The notes beneath the pieces are model-generated. The model saw only the letters and a list, made by a program, of their open reading frames with translations, made no database searches and was not told the origin of the DNA. DNA of 64,000 bases, from positions 1 to 64,000 of the forward strand of contig JAGHQL010000136.1 of assembly GCA_020080175.1 (NCBI GenBank), in the 5' to 3' direction. The stretch is from Glutinoglossum americanum. Taxonomy: Eukaryota > Ascomycota > Geoglossomycetes > Geoglossales > Geoglossaceae. Made by a program: the position numbers and the translations under genes. Shown piece by piece: positions 32,401 to 42,973 of this stretch. The stretch's first letter is position 1; each line of letters begins with the position of its first letter.

Positions 32401-33020
32401 CTCCATGTGAGGAATATAGACTCGAGAGTTTGGGTCTGTTGCTAGAGAATATGTTATAAGATATCCCAGCGATGTCTGGACCACAAATATTGCGGAGTCT
32501 GGGCGAAGGAGGAGGGAGATGTTGAGGCCATAAGTTCTAAGTGAGTGTTGTGAACGGACTACTGAAGCCAACACCGCTGTTGGCTGAAGACTTCGTATCA
32601 GTAAAATTCCTTATATAGGGCAATACTACAACGCACCCGCGTCTGCCAAATCGTAAGAATGGTGGTGGTTATGGTTGCGAACATAAGTCCATTCCGCGAG
32701 ACTCTCAACCCGACAATGCTTGCAGAGGCGTTGGTCTCAGAAGATTGTGATCCCCTCCCATTGAGACCGCTTCCAAGTGATTCTTCAAGATGGCTGTTCT
32801 TGTGGTCAACCTGTTCACGTTCCATTCGGTTCGAGTTTCCCTGATTCCTAATGTCGACCCCAGAGCCTTCAGCTCCATCAGCCGTGCCAAAGTCGTTTGC
32901 ATTGTTAGGATCCTTAAACTGCTGGGTATCGGCACCGTCACCGGATTCGAGAACATGGTCGTTTGGTGTTCTTTGGTCGCTTGCTGCATATATCCTGGGT
33001 GCTCCGATGGGCCAGTACAT
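29474..33020 (-). CDS. RIC1: Golgi Rab6/Ypt6 GEF subunit Ric1
   Basis: With Rgp1 it forms the exchange factor for Ypt6/Rab6, needed for endosome-to-Golgi retrieval (known). Exons are 33020-32637, 32583-31153, 31099-30832, 30775-30285 and 30229-29474, 1109 residues against 1056 in yeast. The start MYWPIGAPRIYAASD is the conserved N-terminus. A beta-propeller follows, interrupted early by an acidic Asn/Gln/Glu-rich insert (about residues 20-95), with WD-like blades such as NALSYSPDGYCLFAGFEKGW. The C-terminal RIC1 domain is alpha-helical, from about THLFLPHLLRYHLSQYNHPA through GGYLLILHTFQELGSSS. A Gly/Ser-rich linker and SIQEFFPPLDHR close it. All four introns are 53-56 nt with canonical sites. 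Confidence 0.95.
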
Positions 33021-33362
33021 GGCTGTTTTGGGCCGTCGTTGAACGCATTGGGGGGCTATTTAAGCTTAATACGGTGTCTTCATGACCGGTTTCCCTCGGA
33101 AGCCTAGTGATTCAAAAGTGTAGAAGCCTGAAATTGTTTAGTGAAAACTGATTCCTTGCCATGGATAGAGCCGCGCTCCAGATCCCGCGTCGCGCTTATG
33201 CGCTTGCGCGCTTAGACTTTTTACCCCTTTTGTCTTAAACATTTCGAATTACTCATACCCAAAAGTTCTTCTCGAATGAACCCATAGTACAGGGTTCGAG
33301 TTTTATATAATGCTATTGAAAGTGTGGCTTTGCTTGCATGGTATATCGGGTGGAAATTGCAC
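33021..33362. other. Spacer between RIC1 and the mannosyltransferase
   Basis: 342 bases in a tandem leftward arrangement, holding the RIC1 promoter. Nothing else is recognised. Confidence 0.45.
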
Positions 33363-35067
33363 TTATTCAAGACCATTCAATTCATAGCCGTGATAACCGT
33401 CTCCTCCGAAGGCTCTCTCTGCTTCCTGATTCCAGCCATCGTTCTTCTTCAGCCAGTTTCCTCCTAGAAACTGCCTAATACAACTGTCTGCTGGCTTCTT
33501 CTGTGGGGACTCGAGTGGCACTAGTTTGTAAAAGTTTTCATCAATAGGGGTTGGCTCGCATATGCAGCGGTGAGACGAATTTGGGGGGCAATGCCTGTAT
33601 AAAATGTTCAGCGACTATTCGCCTTCTAACTACCCTTAAACTCACCGATTGATATCGTGTTGATAGCCGATATCTCCAAAGTACCAAATTTGTTCCTTTG
33701 GGACAAACATTGCCACACTAAGTGTATGTATAGGGGCATCTCCGAACCTCTCGTAGTAGAAGCCCCCGCCGCGGTCAAGCCAGTCAAAATATTTCCCATT
33801 TGCTTCGCCCCTAAAAAACTGAAGGCTACCAATTTCGAAGTTCGAAAAGAACTGACAATTGTTATAATCACCGCCATTGTGTGGATCAAGAAGCCAGTCA
33901 AGGTCGGCATCAGGATGTATAAGTTCTGGATGAGCGTTAATAAAGGAGCGAGTCCGGGGCCAAAGTGAAGGGAAGGAGCGAGCGTCATCAAGGATGTTCA
34001 TATTAAAGCCGTATTTCATATTGTTGTCACGCATAAAGCGAAAGACGTCGTAGCCGATGTCACAAAAGAAGTGTACCTACCAATGCGGTCAATTATTCGC
34101 TGAAAAATGGGAGGGTGATCCTTGACACACATCAGGTTCAACTCTCCAGTACCAGTCGAATTCCCTGAGGCGAGGATGCTTGTAGAAAAATCCGCTATTC
34201 CACCGGCACATATGACGATAGCTTATCATCCATCCTTTGCCCACGCCAATCGCCCCAAGATACTCTAGACTATTCATAAACCGGCCCTCGTCAACCCAAT
34301 CTGGCAGCGACCAGTGTTCTCTAGGCAAAAGCTCATAGTAGCACTTCGTGGAGGTTAGATTCTGAGTTGCGGCCTGTAGTTCTCTTAGCTGCAGCATTTA
34401 TAGGGAGGGTTCATCTTACCTTGAATTCGTCACTGAAAGGCTCATCGTTGAAAAAGATCCACGGGTATTGATACTTACGGTTCCACTGGTATTCGAGCTG
34501 CCGCATGCTCTGCGATATCCCTCCAAGCTCGGAATTGCGCACGAGGCTTATCAACGCAGCGCGTGGTCTACCAGCAGTGGTCATATGTGTAAACGAAGGA
34601 AGGAGACTCTGTTCGGATATCGCATGTTTGTTGTTTGAGTTCTTTTCAAGCCATAGCGTCGGGTTCTTCTCATGTACCCTCTCATTCTTGTCAGGGACAA
34701 TGTAGGGATATAGTTGAAGCTGATCTACGGGTACAGTTGCAACGGTATGCCGCGGTGGAGCGAACCAAACGAATGCAGTAAGGAAGAGACACGTCAAGAC
34801 AGCGAATTGCCGCTTCGTGATGCATATCCTCAAGTAGGACGGTAGTAGCCGAGATAAGTATCGAGACGTTAAGGTTCCGCGAGGCATCCAAAAGGACGAC
34901 GCAGATGAAGAGACCGATGAAGCTGGTGAGGGGGCCCTAGAGGACCTAAGGGGAAGTACCGGAAATTGTGAGGAAGGATTCCGGATACTCAGTCTGTGGG
35001 ACTCTATATGATTGCCACTCGAAGAGATGCTGAGCAATTTTGCCGTAATCGAGTTTAGATAGCCCAT
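33363..35067 (-). CDS. KTR/KRE2-family alpha-1,2-mannosyltransferase (GT15)
   Basis: This Golgi type II enzyme transfers mannose from GDP-mannose to O- and N-linked glycans (known for GT15). Exons are 35067-34420, 34373-34131, 34076-33646 and 33594-33363, 517 residues. A basic cytoplasmic tail of about 85 residues is followed by one membrane anchor (FAVLTCLFLTAFVWFA), then a stem, then the catalytic domain from PRAALISLVRNSEL. Conserved blocks are YPWIFFNDEPFSDEFK, EHWSLPDWVDE, RHMCRWNSGFFYKHP, FDWYWRVEPDV, FDWLDRGGGFYYERFGDAP and the Cys-rich end HRCICEP. The end NGLE follows YHGYELN. The tail before the anchor is much longer than the roughly 10-15 residues usual in yeast Ktr proteins, and Ser/Pro-rich. 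Which KTR member it is cannot be told. Confidence 0.94.
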
Positions 35068-35770
35068 ACTTAGGTCTCAGTGTTTATTCTAAGACTGGGA
35101 TATCGAATGGTCGCTGGAGAATGTGATGGCGCTATTGGCTATAAGATCCGACAGAGGCATACCAATGCGGCAAAATAGTTTGAGAAATGCAAATTCGTCG
35201 AGAAAGAGCCTCTATCTAGATTAAAACTGTCTCGACCTTTGACCTTTACGATTCAAACGGTAGAGCGCACATGAATGGACCCAGAAGAAACATGTCATCC
35301 TTTTGCAACTAGAGAAGGCCTGAGAGCGGAAACTCTTGGGACTGCTACTCAACGGGAAAAAAACTATTGGTGATCCTTCAGCTGGAAAACCGTCAAATTG
35401 AGAATCGAAAGCGGGGTGAAAGTGTTGCGATGCTAGAGAGTTTCGAAGGAAAAAAAAAAAACAGGTTTAGCAACAGCACGTTTCGATCGTGCGTCCTCCG
35501 GGTTATGAGCCCGGCGCGCTTCCGCTGCGCCATGTTGCTTGCTGATGTACAAACGGAAGGTTAAAGTCGCTTATGCTTGCTTTATCGCATGCCAAGGCTA
35601 GCTTACCCCTCGTACCCCTCCTGCTAGAGGAGGTCTATATACTCACTCCTAGGGTAACCGCTAGAAGTTTATAACTCTTTAGTTTCAACAAACAATTACT
35701 ACTTGCCGTTCTCTTCAAACTGGCATTTGTCTTCTCTCTTTTTGCGAAAACCTCTCAGCCAAAGTCAGCA
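35068..35770. other. Divergent spacer containing tRNA-iMet
   Basis: 703 bases between the mannosyltransferase and the PLC-like gene. Apart from the tRNA at 35468-35539 and a short A-run near 35450, there is only promoter sequence, C/T-rich just before the ATG at 35771. Confidence 0.5.
35468..35539 (-). tRNA. Initiator tRNA-Met (anticodon CAT)
   Basis: The 72-nt cloverleaf reads from 35539 to 35468. Acceptor AGCAACA pairs with TGTTGCT, with A as discriminator. The D arm is GCGC/GCGC, the anticodon arm CCGGG-CTCATAA-CCCGG and the T arm GCACG/CGTGC. The loop ATCGAAA, in place of TTCRANN, and the A-U first pair mark the eukaryotic initiator, not elongator Met. No intron. Confidence 0.96.
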
Positions 35771-37228
35771 ATGGCTGCCCCACCATTGACTATCCGCAAC
35801 TTGACCCCAACTCCCCTAGAGTTGAAGAAAGTAGAGCATTATGAAGCGCCACAGCCTTCTCACGGAGGCGGTATAGCTAATGTCGCAAACATTACGAAGA
35901 GCTTTCAGACGTTGCTGAGCAACCAAACACAGCCAACGGAGGCACAGATTGCAGAGAATATGCAAAGCTTCAGCAGTGAGGATGTCTCAGTTCGAACTGA
36001 GCCCTTTCAGACCTCCAAGACCGACTTAAAGGCTATTGAGAGACCCAATGAAGTCCTTAGGTTCACCTTTGAGACCGACGGGGAAAGATATCGACTGGAT
36101 GTACCCTCGCTAAATAACCGTTCGACTGCCCTGGTACCACTGACTCCCAATCCGCGACATGCATATACTGCAATTTTCCTTCCTCACAAGTCCCACTTAA
36201 CTATCTTCTCTGCCACCAGCCTTTCCTCTTGGATGCAAGAACTCAAGGACGAAACCCCACTCTCTGCCATCAGTATCCCAGGAACGCACAACTCACCGAC
36301 CCATCACCGTGCTCTCCCATCTGTTCGCTGCCAGGTGGCCAGCATACGAGATCAACTTGAGAACGGCGTCCGCTTCTTCGACATCCGCGTACAACCGGAG
36401 AACCCAGAAGATCTATCCAAAGATGGTCTTATCCTTGTCCATGGCGTTTTCCCCGTATCCCTAAGTGGCAACAAATATCTCCGTGATATCGTTAACGAGG
36501 TTTTCGCTTTCTTGGATGCACACCCCAGTGAGACACTCATCATGTCCCTTAAGCGTGAAGGGCCAGGCACCCACACCGACGCCCAGCTCGGTCGTATTCT
36601 GCGTGATCACTATGCTGGGGATGTGAATTACTGGTTCACTGCGCCGCGCATACCTACACTTGGGGAAGCTCGTCACAAGATTGTACTCATCCGTCGCTTT
36701 AGTCTTGAAGAAGGCCTCAAGAATGAGTGGGAAGGCGCGGGATGGTGTATCGACGCAGAAAGCTGGGCTTACAACACACCCAACGACCTCTGCCGTAGTG
36801 GCGACATCTGCGTACAGGACTTCTGCGAGGTCTTAGAGACCGAGAATATTGACAAAAAGATCGAATATTCCACCGAACACCTTAAACGCGCCAGCGCGGC
36901 AAAGGCCTTCCTCAAAGACGAAGCCAATATACAGTTGGAAGGCAATGAACCACCTCCGAAACAGCCATTTTACGTCAACTTCTTGAGTGCCTCGAATTTC
37001 TGGAAGGTTGGATGCTGGCCAGACAAGATCGCGGAGAAGTTGAATCCGGCTATTGTAGATTTCTTGTGCTGTAAACACAATGAACTCGAAGGTATTGAGG
37101 GTCAGACCGTTGGGGATGGTGGAACGGGTATTGTGGTCTGTGATTGGGTAGGCAAGGATGGGGATTGGGACCTCGTCAGGGCGATCGTGGGAATGAATTC
37201 GAAATTGCAGCTGAGAGAGCATCATTGA
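35771..37228 (+). CDS. Phosphatidylinositol-specific phospholipase C X-domain protein
   Basis: Single open frame of 485 residues from ATG 35771. The N-terminal 140 residues form a fungal-specific region with beta-rich character. The PI-PLC X-like TIM barrel begins with the catalytic loop SIPGTHNS (His near residue 172), followed by DQLENGVRFFDIRVQ and the second catalytic His in GLILVHGVFPV (near residue 222), then ETLIMSLKREG. Such short PLCs lack the EF-hand, Y and C2 modules of the eukaryotic signalling enzymes and resemble bacterial PI-PLC. The substrate is presumably phosphatidylinositol or GPI-linked lipid, not shown. No signal peptide or membrane segment is seen, so it is probably cytosolic. 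Confidence 0.9.
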   Translation: MAAPPLTIRNLTPTPLELKKVEHYEAPQPSHGGGIANVANITKSFQTLLSNQTQPTEAQIAENMQSFSSEDVSVRTEPFQTSKTDLKAIERPNEVLRFTFETDGERYRLDVPSLNNRSTALVPLTPNPRHAYTAIFLPHKSHLTIFSATSLSSWMQELKDETPLSAISIPGTHNSPTHHRALPSVRCQVASIRDQLENGVRFFDIRVQPENPEDLSKDGLILVHGVFPVSLSGNKYLRDIVNEVFAFLDAHPSETLIMSLKREGPGTHTDAQLGRILRDHYAGDVNYWFTAPRIPTLGEARHKIVLIRRFSLEEGLKNEWEGAGWCIDAESWAYNTPNDLCRSGDICVQDFCEVLETENIDKKIEYSTEHLKRASAAKAFLKDEANIQLEGNEPPPKQPFYVNFLSASNFWKVGCWPDKIAEKLNPAIVDFLCCKHNELEGIEGQTVGDGGTGIVVCDWVGKDGDWDLVRAIVGMNSKLQLREHH

Positions 37229-37770
37229 GAAATTATGCACATATGGACTCACTATGTGTTATGGTACTTATGTATGCCATATCTCAATCGCGAATCCTTG
37301 GGCAGAAACACATTCATCTGCTATGATCCCCCTATATACTCCATATCGTTTGAGTTATTAGGCGGATATACATTACCTTCTTTCAATTTCCTGTGTAGAG
37401 ATCCTTGGCAATTGACACATACCTTCATTCGAGGTGGCTTTTTCTAAAAAAAATAGCACCACTAAGCTGGACGATAAACATTGAAAATGATTCTTTGTTA
37501 GTGGTAATGGTCACGTGTATAGAGCCTTAATAGAAACTTTCGTCTTGGGTGAGATATAGGAAGCGCATACTGTATGGTTATGCTTTACAACCTGAAATGT
37601 GCTGAGGGTAAAGGAAATAGTGAGGTGTGTACGAGGCTACTCTCATCATCTGCTTAGCCAGGAAATCCTCTCCTACTTAACAAATCCAAATAAACGTGAG
37701 CACAAAGTTCCATACTAAAGAGAAGCCTTGCTACCAAGTGCTTGCGAAATATAAAATCGAAAGAGGGTGA
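37229..37770. other. Convergent spacer
   Basis: 542 AT-rich bases between the PLC-like gene and the next leftward gene. Only 3'-end sequence is expected; nothing is recognised. Confidence 0.45.
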
Positions 37771-39311
37771 TCATCGCCGTGCCGCGTCGCATTCTCCCAA
37801 GAAGCGGTAAATTCCTTCCAAACCTTCATATCCAGATGCGGCCTCCGACACCTGGGCGCTAGCTAACGTTGGGTGCATTGGCTCGAAATATGCAGGCTCA
37901 TCACCGCCGCCATCACTTCTAGAGGTGCTGGAGTATCCGGATGGTGATGAGAGCCAAGGGTTGGCTTCAATTTCCTCAAATGCGTCATCGAGACTATCAA
38001 CCAAGCGGACGGAAAAGCCGGGCGAGGCTTGCGAGGGGGTAATCATGCTTGTCCAGTCAACCTCATCGCGACGTTGGCCTCTGGTGGGTCCGACCGATTT
38101 CCGGGCTTCTGATGCAATAGATGCCGTCCTGCTTGATGCAAAGGGAAAAAGTAGTGCTATTTCCGTTCCAGCAAAAGTATCGAATTCTGAATCCTGGTGT
38201 ACAATTCCTCTCTGCGCTCCAACTTCCTTGCAGAGATTCTCCACAGTCGAGGCATCACAGCCAGGAAAATGGACACGTAATGTAGATTTATCCGGAAGCG
38301 TGAGTGACAGATCTCCCAGTTTGCTTAGGCGCCTAAGGTCTGCAAGGACAGCGCTGAGGTCCTTAAGAGAGCGCGAGAAGTCGGCTGACAAGATGTCCAA
38401 CAAGCCTTCAGTGTTGAGAGAGTCAGTTCGCTCAGTAGACTCGGTAGTGAGACACCCAGATAGCGGGCTGAGAGCCGTAACCACCGGGTTAAGCTGGAAG
38501 TCAACAAACGAGCCAGGAGTCGCACGCGGCAATGATTTCATTGTCCGCCCTGTCCGTTCCTGAAGTGCACTTATGGCTTTGTATCGCTTCTCACCCGTAC
38601 GCGGATTCATGCCATCGTACCGAACCTTTTGCCCCGAAAGCCAGAATGCACGTACGGCAGCCGAGACATTGTTGACAACCTGGGCCTGCAAAGCGGGGGT
38701 ATGTGAGAAATATCTCGCCCCACCCACACGTCCGCCGCCTAGACCATAGCCGCCAGCAGAGCGCGGGAGGGCTCCACCAGTGAGATTGGGGCGAAGAGTG
38801 GTTGCAAATGGAGCTTGAGTGGGAAGACGAGTTACAGCTGAGCCGACAACAGACTTCGGGAAGGAAGAACGGTTGAACTTCGGACCTGTGGAGGCAGCGG
38901 AGGAGAAGCGGCGGAAGGTTGCGGTGATGGTGTTATGGGTTGTATACCATCTTCCCTTGCTCTGGCGGAGGTATGCAGCTGGGTGTATAGGGTGGTGAGG
39001 CTGGTTTCGAGCAGCAACTGGTTGTAATTCGGAGCTGAGAGGGCGGGAAGACTCTGGAAGCCTCGTGCGGATAAGGTTGGATGTTTTTTTTAATGCTTGC
39101 CTTCGATATTATTAGAAAACTAGAGAGTATATAAACACCACGTAGTAAGAAATACCTGACAATTCTCATGGCCATTGGGACCAAGGGTCCACCAGGCGGG
39201 GCCATAGCTATAGTTGTTGTTCAATCCAGGTATGACGAGATGTTGCGGCTGGGTTATTCCGGAGTGGCGTAAATAAAGCAGATCACGTGCGCCAAGAGTC
39301 CAAATCTTCAA
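37771..39311 (-). CDS. Uncharacterised conserved fungal protein, possibly mitochondrial
   Basis: Proposed exons are 39311-39156, 39053-38948 and 38885-37771, 458 residues; lengths and phases agree. The second junction (GAAGATG/GTATAC ... CCACAG) joins cleanly into PKFNRSSFPKSVVG. The first acceptor, 39054, is the least certain. The start is MKIWTLGARDLLYLRHSG, with a Trp/Gly-rich stretch GPAWWTLGPNGHENCQ. A Gly/Arg segment (SAGGYGLGGGRVGGARYFSH) precedes NNVSAAVRAFWLSGQKVRYD. A helical region with leucine heptads (SRSLKDLSAVLADLRRL) and an acidic C-terminus follow. The RYFSHTPAL context recalls processed mitochondrial proteins. I recall distant relatives carrying a casein-kinase-beta label, but nothing here resembles CK2 beta. 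Function unknown. Confidence 0.75.
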
Positions 39312-40799
39312 ACCACACCAAAATCACACTTCAATCTTTTGTCACTCAAATTAATTCGAGCAATTGACTGCTTACCTAGTATGACCAGCACATCATAGGG
39401 TAAACAATATTAGCTAATGTAAGTAGCGGCTTCAATATCTGTTCCTCACTCCTTAGCTTTGATATGATGAAATTCTTTTATCACGAACAATCCAACTCCT
39501 ATAGCGTCATGAAGGACACAATCCTACTCTAGAATTACTCTGATCTCCATTAGTTCATCTCTGAGCTCGTTTGGCTATCGTCTTGATTGAATGCTGATCG
39601 TATTTAGACGCTTAACACCCTAATCCTCACAACCTCTTGATTTCGTTAAGGTTAGTTCGATACACTACTCTCCCATACACTATAAATAAATACTGTGATG
39701 ATCAAATGACATATCAAGGAATTCCTCATTCCGAATATATAATGTCGATTCTGTCTCTATAAGTTTCAGCCTTGTCTGACAAGCCCAAACTTTGTCGTCT
39801 CACGATTCATCTACTTCTTTCACACACGCCAAGCTAACCGTTTATGTGAAATAGGTAACCACATCCTGGTATCCTTTTCACACAGTCTCCCTCCACATGA
39901 GGAAACTTGGACGAACGGGCGGACAGACTGTACTCCTCCACCAGCATCAGTAGAAAGCAAGGCGTACAAACCTTGTGGATGTTGGTAGGCGGAGATACTT
40001 GTTGAGACCTCGTCAGCTGACCATTACGATAATCCATACCACCCTGATGATTGCGATTGTTCTACTCCATAACATACCATGTGTTCTAACTTTCCCGAGG
40101 CAGTTGATTATCTAGATCCCCCTAGAAGTTGTGCAAGGTAAATACACATTCCAACAAGTCTCCACAATCTTTTTCTCTAGTCCAGCAAACCATCTCTTAA
40201 GATGATGATCACTATTCACACTGTTTGAACCGGATATTCTCCGGCGATGAACGTACTAACACTGAAAATTCTGATTTAATGAGCCTGATTTGCAGATGGT
40301 TATACTGTTTGTCATTGTTGCCTGGTCTTCTAGATGAACCCTTTGCGAGCAAACGCTGACCTTTATTCCCACTGAGGATCTAGGCGGGCATACGTATATT
40401 AGCAGAGGCAGACCCTCAACCAGTCGCGAAATACCGAAAAGGCTCCCTTCCTGCAGGGTAAGCACATATTCTCTTAGTATATTCTACACAAAATCTCGTC
40501 TACTTAGATCCCTACTTAAAGAGACACCTACGCACCTTGGAGAAATAATACCCGTATTAAAACCAATCCTCTCCTGCGATATATGAGAATGGGGCTGATT
40601 AGAGAAACAGATTGTTAGAGACGTTGGACCGTAAAACCTATATCTTCAGGGGTAGGATTCTAGATTTGAGGCTACTTTCTTTCTACATAGATATGATAAT
40701 ACATGCTTCCCACGCTAGCCCTATACCTTAAACGCCTGATGAAGTAATACACCCGAGCACCTAGATACCGAAACCCCATAAGAGATAGTCGCGTCCCCA
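39312..40799. other. AT-rich gene-poor spacer
   Basis: About 1.5 kb of AT-rich sequence with no supported gene on either strand. The short frames lack recognisable domains. It may be decayed repeat sequence, but I find no ends or coding domains. It includes the promoter of the leftward gene at 39311. Confidence 0.4.
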
Positions 40800-41704
40800 T
40801 CACCGCCAGCCTCCAACCCGTCCCTCATCCCACCTCTCTTTCCTTTCCCTTCTCAAATAATAAACCTTCCTCCCCTCCCGAAATCTCCTGACAAATTCCA
40901 CCGTCTCCCTCTCTCCCGCTTTCCCCCCATCCGTAGAGTGATCTAAAAAGCTCTCTTCTAGTGCTGTACACATCTGCTCCTGCTCCGCGACCGCACTCAC
41001 TAGTCGCTGATACAGCGCCTTAGGGCTAAACGGCGCCAGCGCTGCGTCCGTATCCGACTGCTTAGCCCTCCACTGCCTTTCCAAGCCATGAAGCGCTAAC
41101 AACCGTGACTGCGTAGCGCTGCGGGTGTGTGCGAGCTGGCGTTCTAGGGCCGCGAGGTTGGTAGCCAGGGAGACGTTAGTCTCGAGGGCTGATATGAGGG
41201 GGAGTTGGGTTGAGGGGGTGGCGGGGTGGGCGGTTTGAGGACTGCTATGGAGGGAGGAGAGGAGGGATGAGGATTGGTGGACTTGGGAGAGGTCGGGGAT
41301 TCTGTGCCGGGGGTCAGCTGGAGGTGAGACTGAGGGAGGGAGGGGGCATAATACGATTTATCTTTTAGAGTATCCGGGACCCAGTATTCGTCGTCCCAGC
41401 CCGGCGGCGGTGGGACCCTCCCATTACTATCAGGGACTGGCCCCTGTCCCTGCTGTGCCTGTTGATAGCTCTGCGTCCCGCCTGCCACATTGCTGCTTGG
41501 GTAGCCGCCGCAAGCCCCTGCTCCTGCTGCGGCAATGGCTCCTTCTTGGCCGTCGGGGAGAGGAAATGGGAGTTGGCGGCCGGGAAATGCGTCAAGTGGA
41601 GATCCGCGGCGGCTAGTCTCGTGGCTGGCTGGTTTGGGCGGCGGGAGAGGGGGAGTGTTTGGATCGTAGGGGTGGGAGTGGGGGAGGGTTGGTGTATAGG
41701 ACAT
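40800..41704 (-). CDS. VPS37: ESCRT-I subunit Vps37 (Mod(r) domain)
   Basis: Vps37 forms part of ESCRT-I, which sorts ubiquitinated cargo into multivesicular endosomes (known). Exons are 41704-41355 and 41301-40800, 283 residues. The 53-nt intron 41302-41354 has GTATTA donor, GCTGAC branch and CACAG acceptor and joins TLKDKS to IPDLSQVH. The first 110 residues are Pro/Gly/Gln-rich and disordered, a common fungal extension. The Mod(r) domain runs from IPDLSQVHQSSSLLSSLH to the end. A coiled coil (LAALERQLAHTRSATQSRLL) is followed by LHGLERQWRAKQ, then LEESFLD and the diagnostic end FVRRFREGRKVYYLRRERKE and WDEGRVGGWR. Confidence 0.92.
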
Positions 41705-42063
41705 TCTTTTGGTTGGTGGTTTAGAAGAGGTTGTTTTTTTCTAAATAAATTCGTGGGTTTGAATGGATTAACGTCATAGGCTGTGGCGGAGGTGGTGCTT
41801 GGCGAGGTACTACATACATCTTTAGTTCGTGTAGGCTGCCGTACTAGTTCTCCCTAGAAAGATGACCGAATGGGTTTTGATATGCAAGATTTACCTAATT
41901 CATACTTTACGATATATTAGGAGGTGAGCGAGCAGTGAGGTGATATTGTTAGGTTCCCTAGCATAGCAGATTGGCTGGCATCCTCAAGCGTAGTTTGCCA
42001 AATTCGCCTGTTCTGTTTTGAATGCCAAAATATATAATGCTTAATCGCCCTCTTGATACCGGT
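41705..42063. other. Spacer between VPS37 and the NIP30 gene
   Basis: 359 bases in a tandem leftward arrangement: VPS37 promoter and the 3' end of the next gene. No feature is seen. Confidence 0.45.
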
Positions 42064-42973
42064 TTAGTCATCATCTGACCCATAGTCAACTAGGCTTGAC
42101 AATCCTCCGCTGCTTGGCTGTTTTGGGGGCGTGCCAGCACTTAGCTTAGTGGGATTCAGCGTGGTATTGCCTTTTGTAGTCGAGGATACGGCACTTTTAT
42201 GCGGTATGAGCTTCACTTCGACTGGTGAAGGAGGGGCCACCTTTCCTCTTGACTGCAGAGCTTCTGATGGCGGTGATTTGCTGCTGGTGGCAGTTGTAGC
42301 AACAACGCCATCAGCAAGCTTCTCAGCGGTGGAGGACGTCCGTCGAAGCTTCACACCCTTCAAGACTTCTTTCTCCCTGCCCTTCTTCCGTTTCCTACCA
42401 CTCAATGCCCATTGCTCTTCCTCCCCAACCGGACTTCCACTCCCGCCGCCCGTACCAGCGGCAGTCTTTCCCGTTTGGTCCTCCTCTCGAAACGCAGCTT
42501 TATCAGCCTCCTCCTGCTGTTTCCGAAAAGCATCCAACTGTTCTGTAGTCTCCTTCTTTAGTGCCGCCTCTCTTGCGCGCGTAGACTCGAGAACCGAGTC
42601 GAGAAACTCTACTTCATCTTCGTCGAGCGAGCGGAATTGGTTTTTGAGTCTGATGGATTCTTCGAAGGCTTCCTGTTTACGGACTTAGGGGTTCAATCAA
42701 AGAGGCGCTGATATGTTAGCCGTAGTTGACCCCAATCGGGAGAATCCAAGAATAATATTCTATAGGAATGCTAGATGGCCTACCTTTGTTCGCTTCTAGC
42801 ACCTCAAATAAACTCTTTCCACCTTCTTGTCTGCCGGCTTCCTCTTTGCGTCGACGAGACTCTTCAATTTCTTGCTGGGCTCTCGCCCATTCATCGCTCT
42901 TTGCATCGCTCTCTGGGGGGTCCTGGTTGCTGGACGGATCAATTGTGCCGGCGGAAACGAATCCAGAAGACAT
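42064..42973 (-). CDS. NIP30 / FAM192A (PSME3IP1)-like nuclear protein
   Basis: Exons are 42973-42784 and 42683-42064, 269 residues, with a 100-nt intron (donor GTAGGC, acceptor CTAAG). The start MSSGFVSAGTIDPSS and the helical stretch WARAQQEIEESRRRKEEAG, then KSLFEVLEANK, continue across the junction into VRKQEAFEESIRLKNQFRSL and LDEDEVEFLDSVLEST. This is the N-terminal NIP30 domain, whose human member binds the proteasome activator PA28 gamma (known there; not shown in fungi). A charged coiled coil to about residue 135 is followed by a Lys-rich, probably nuclear-localising run (SGRKRKKGREKEVLKG) and a disordered tail ending LVDYGSDDD. Confidence 0.88.

Noticed and set aside
39464-39543. 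ATGATGA and CTGA 70 bases apart in the AT-rich island
   Set aside because: The flanks give at most two pairs, so the closing stem is missing.
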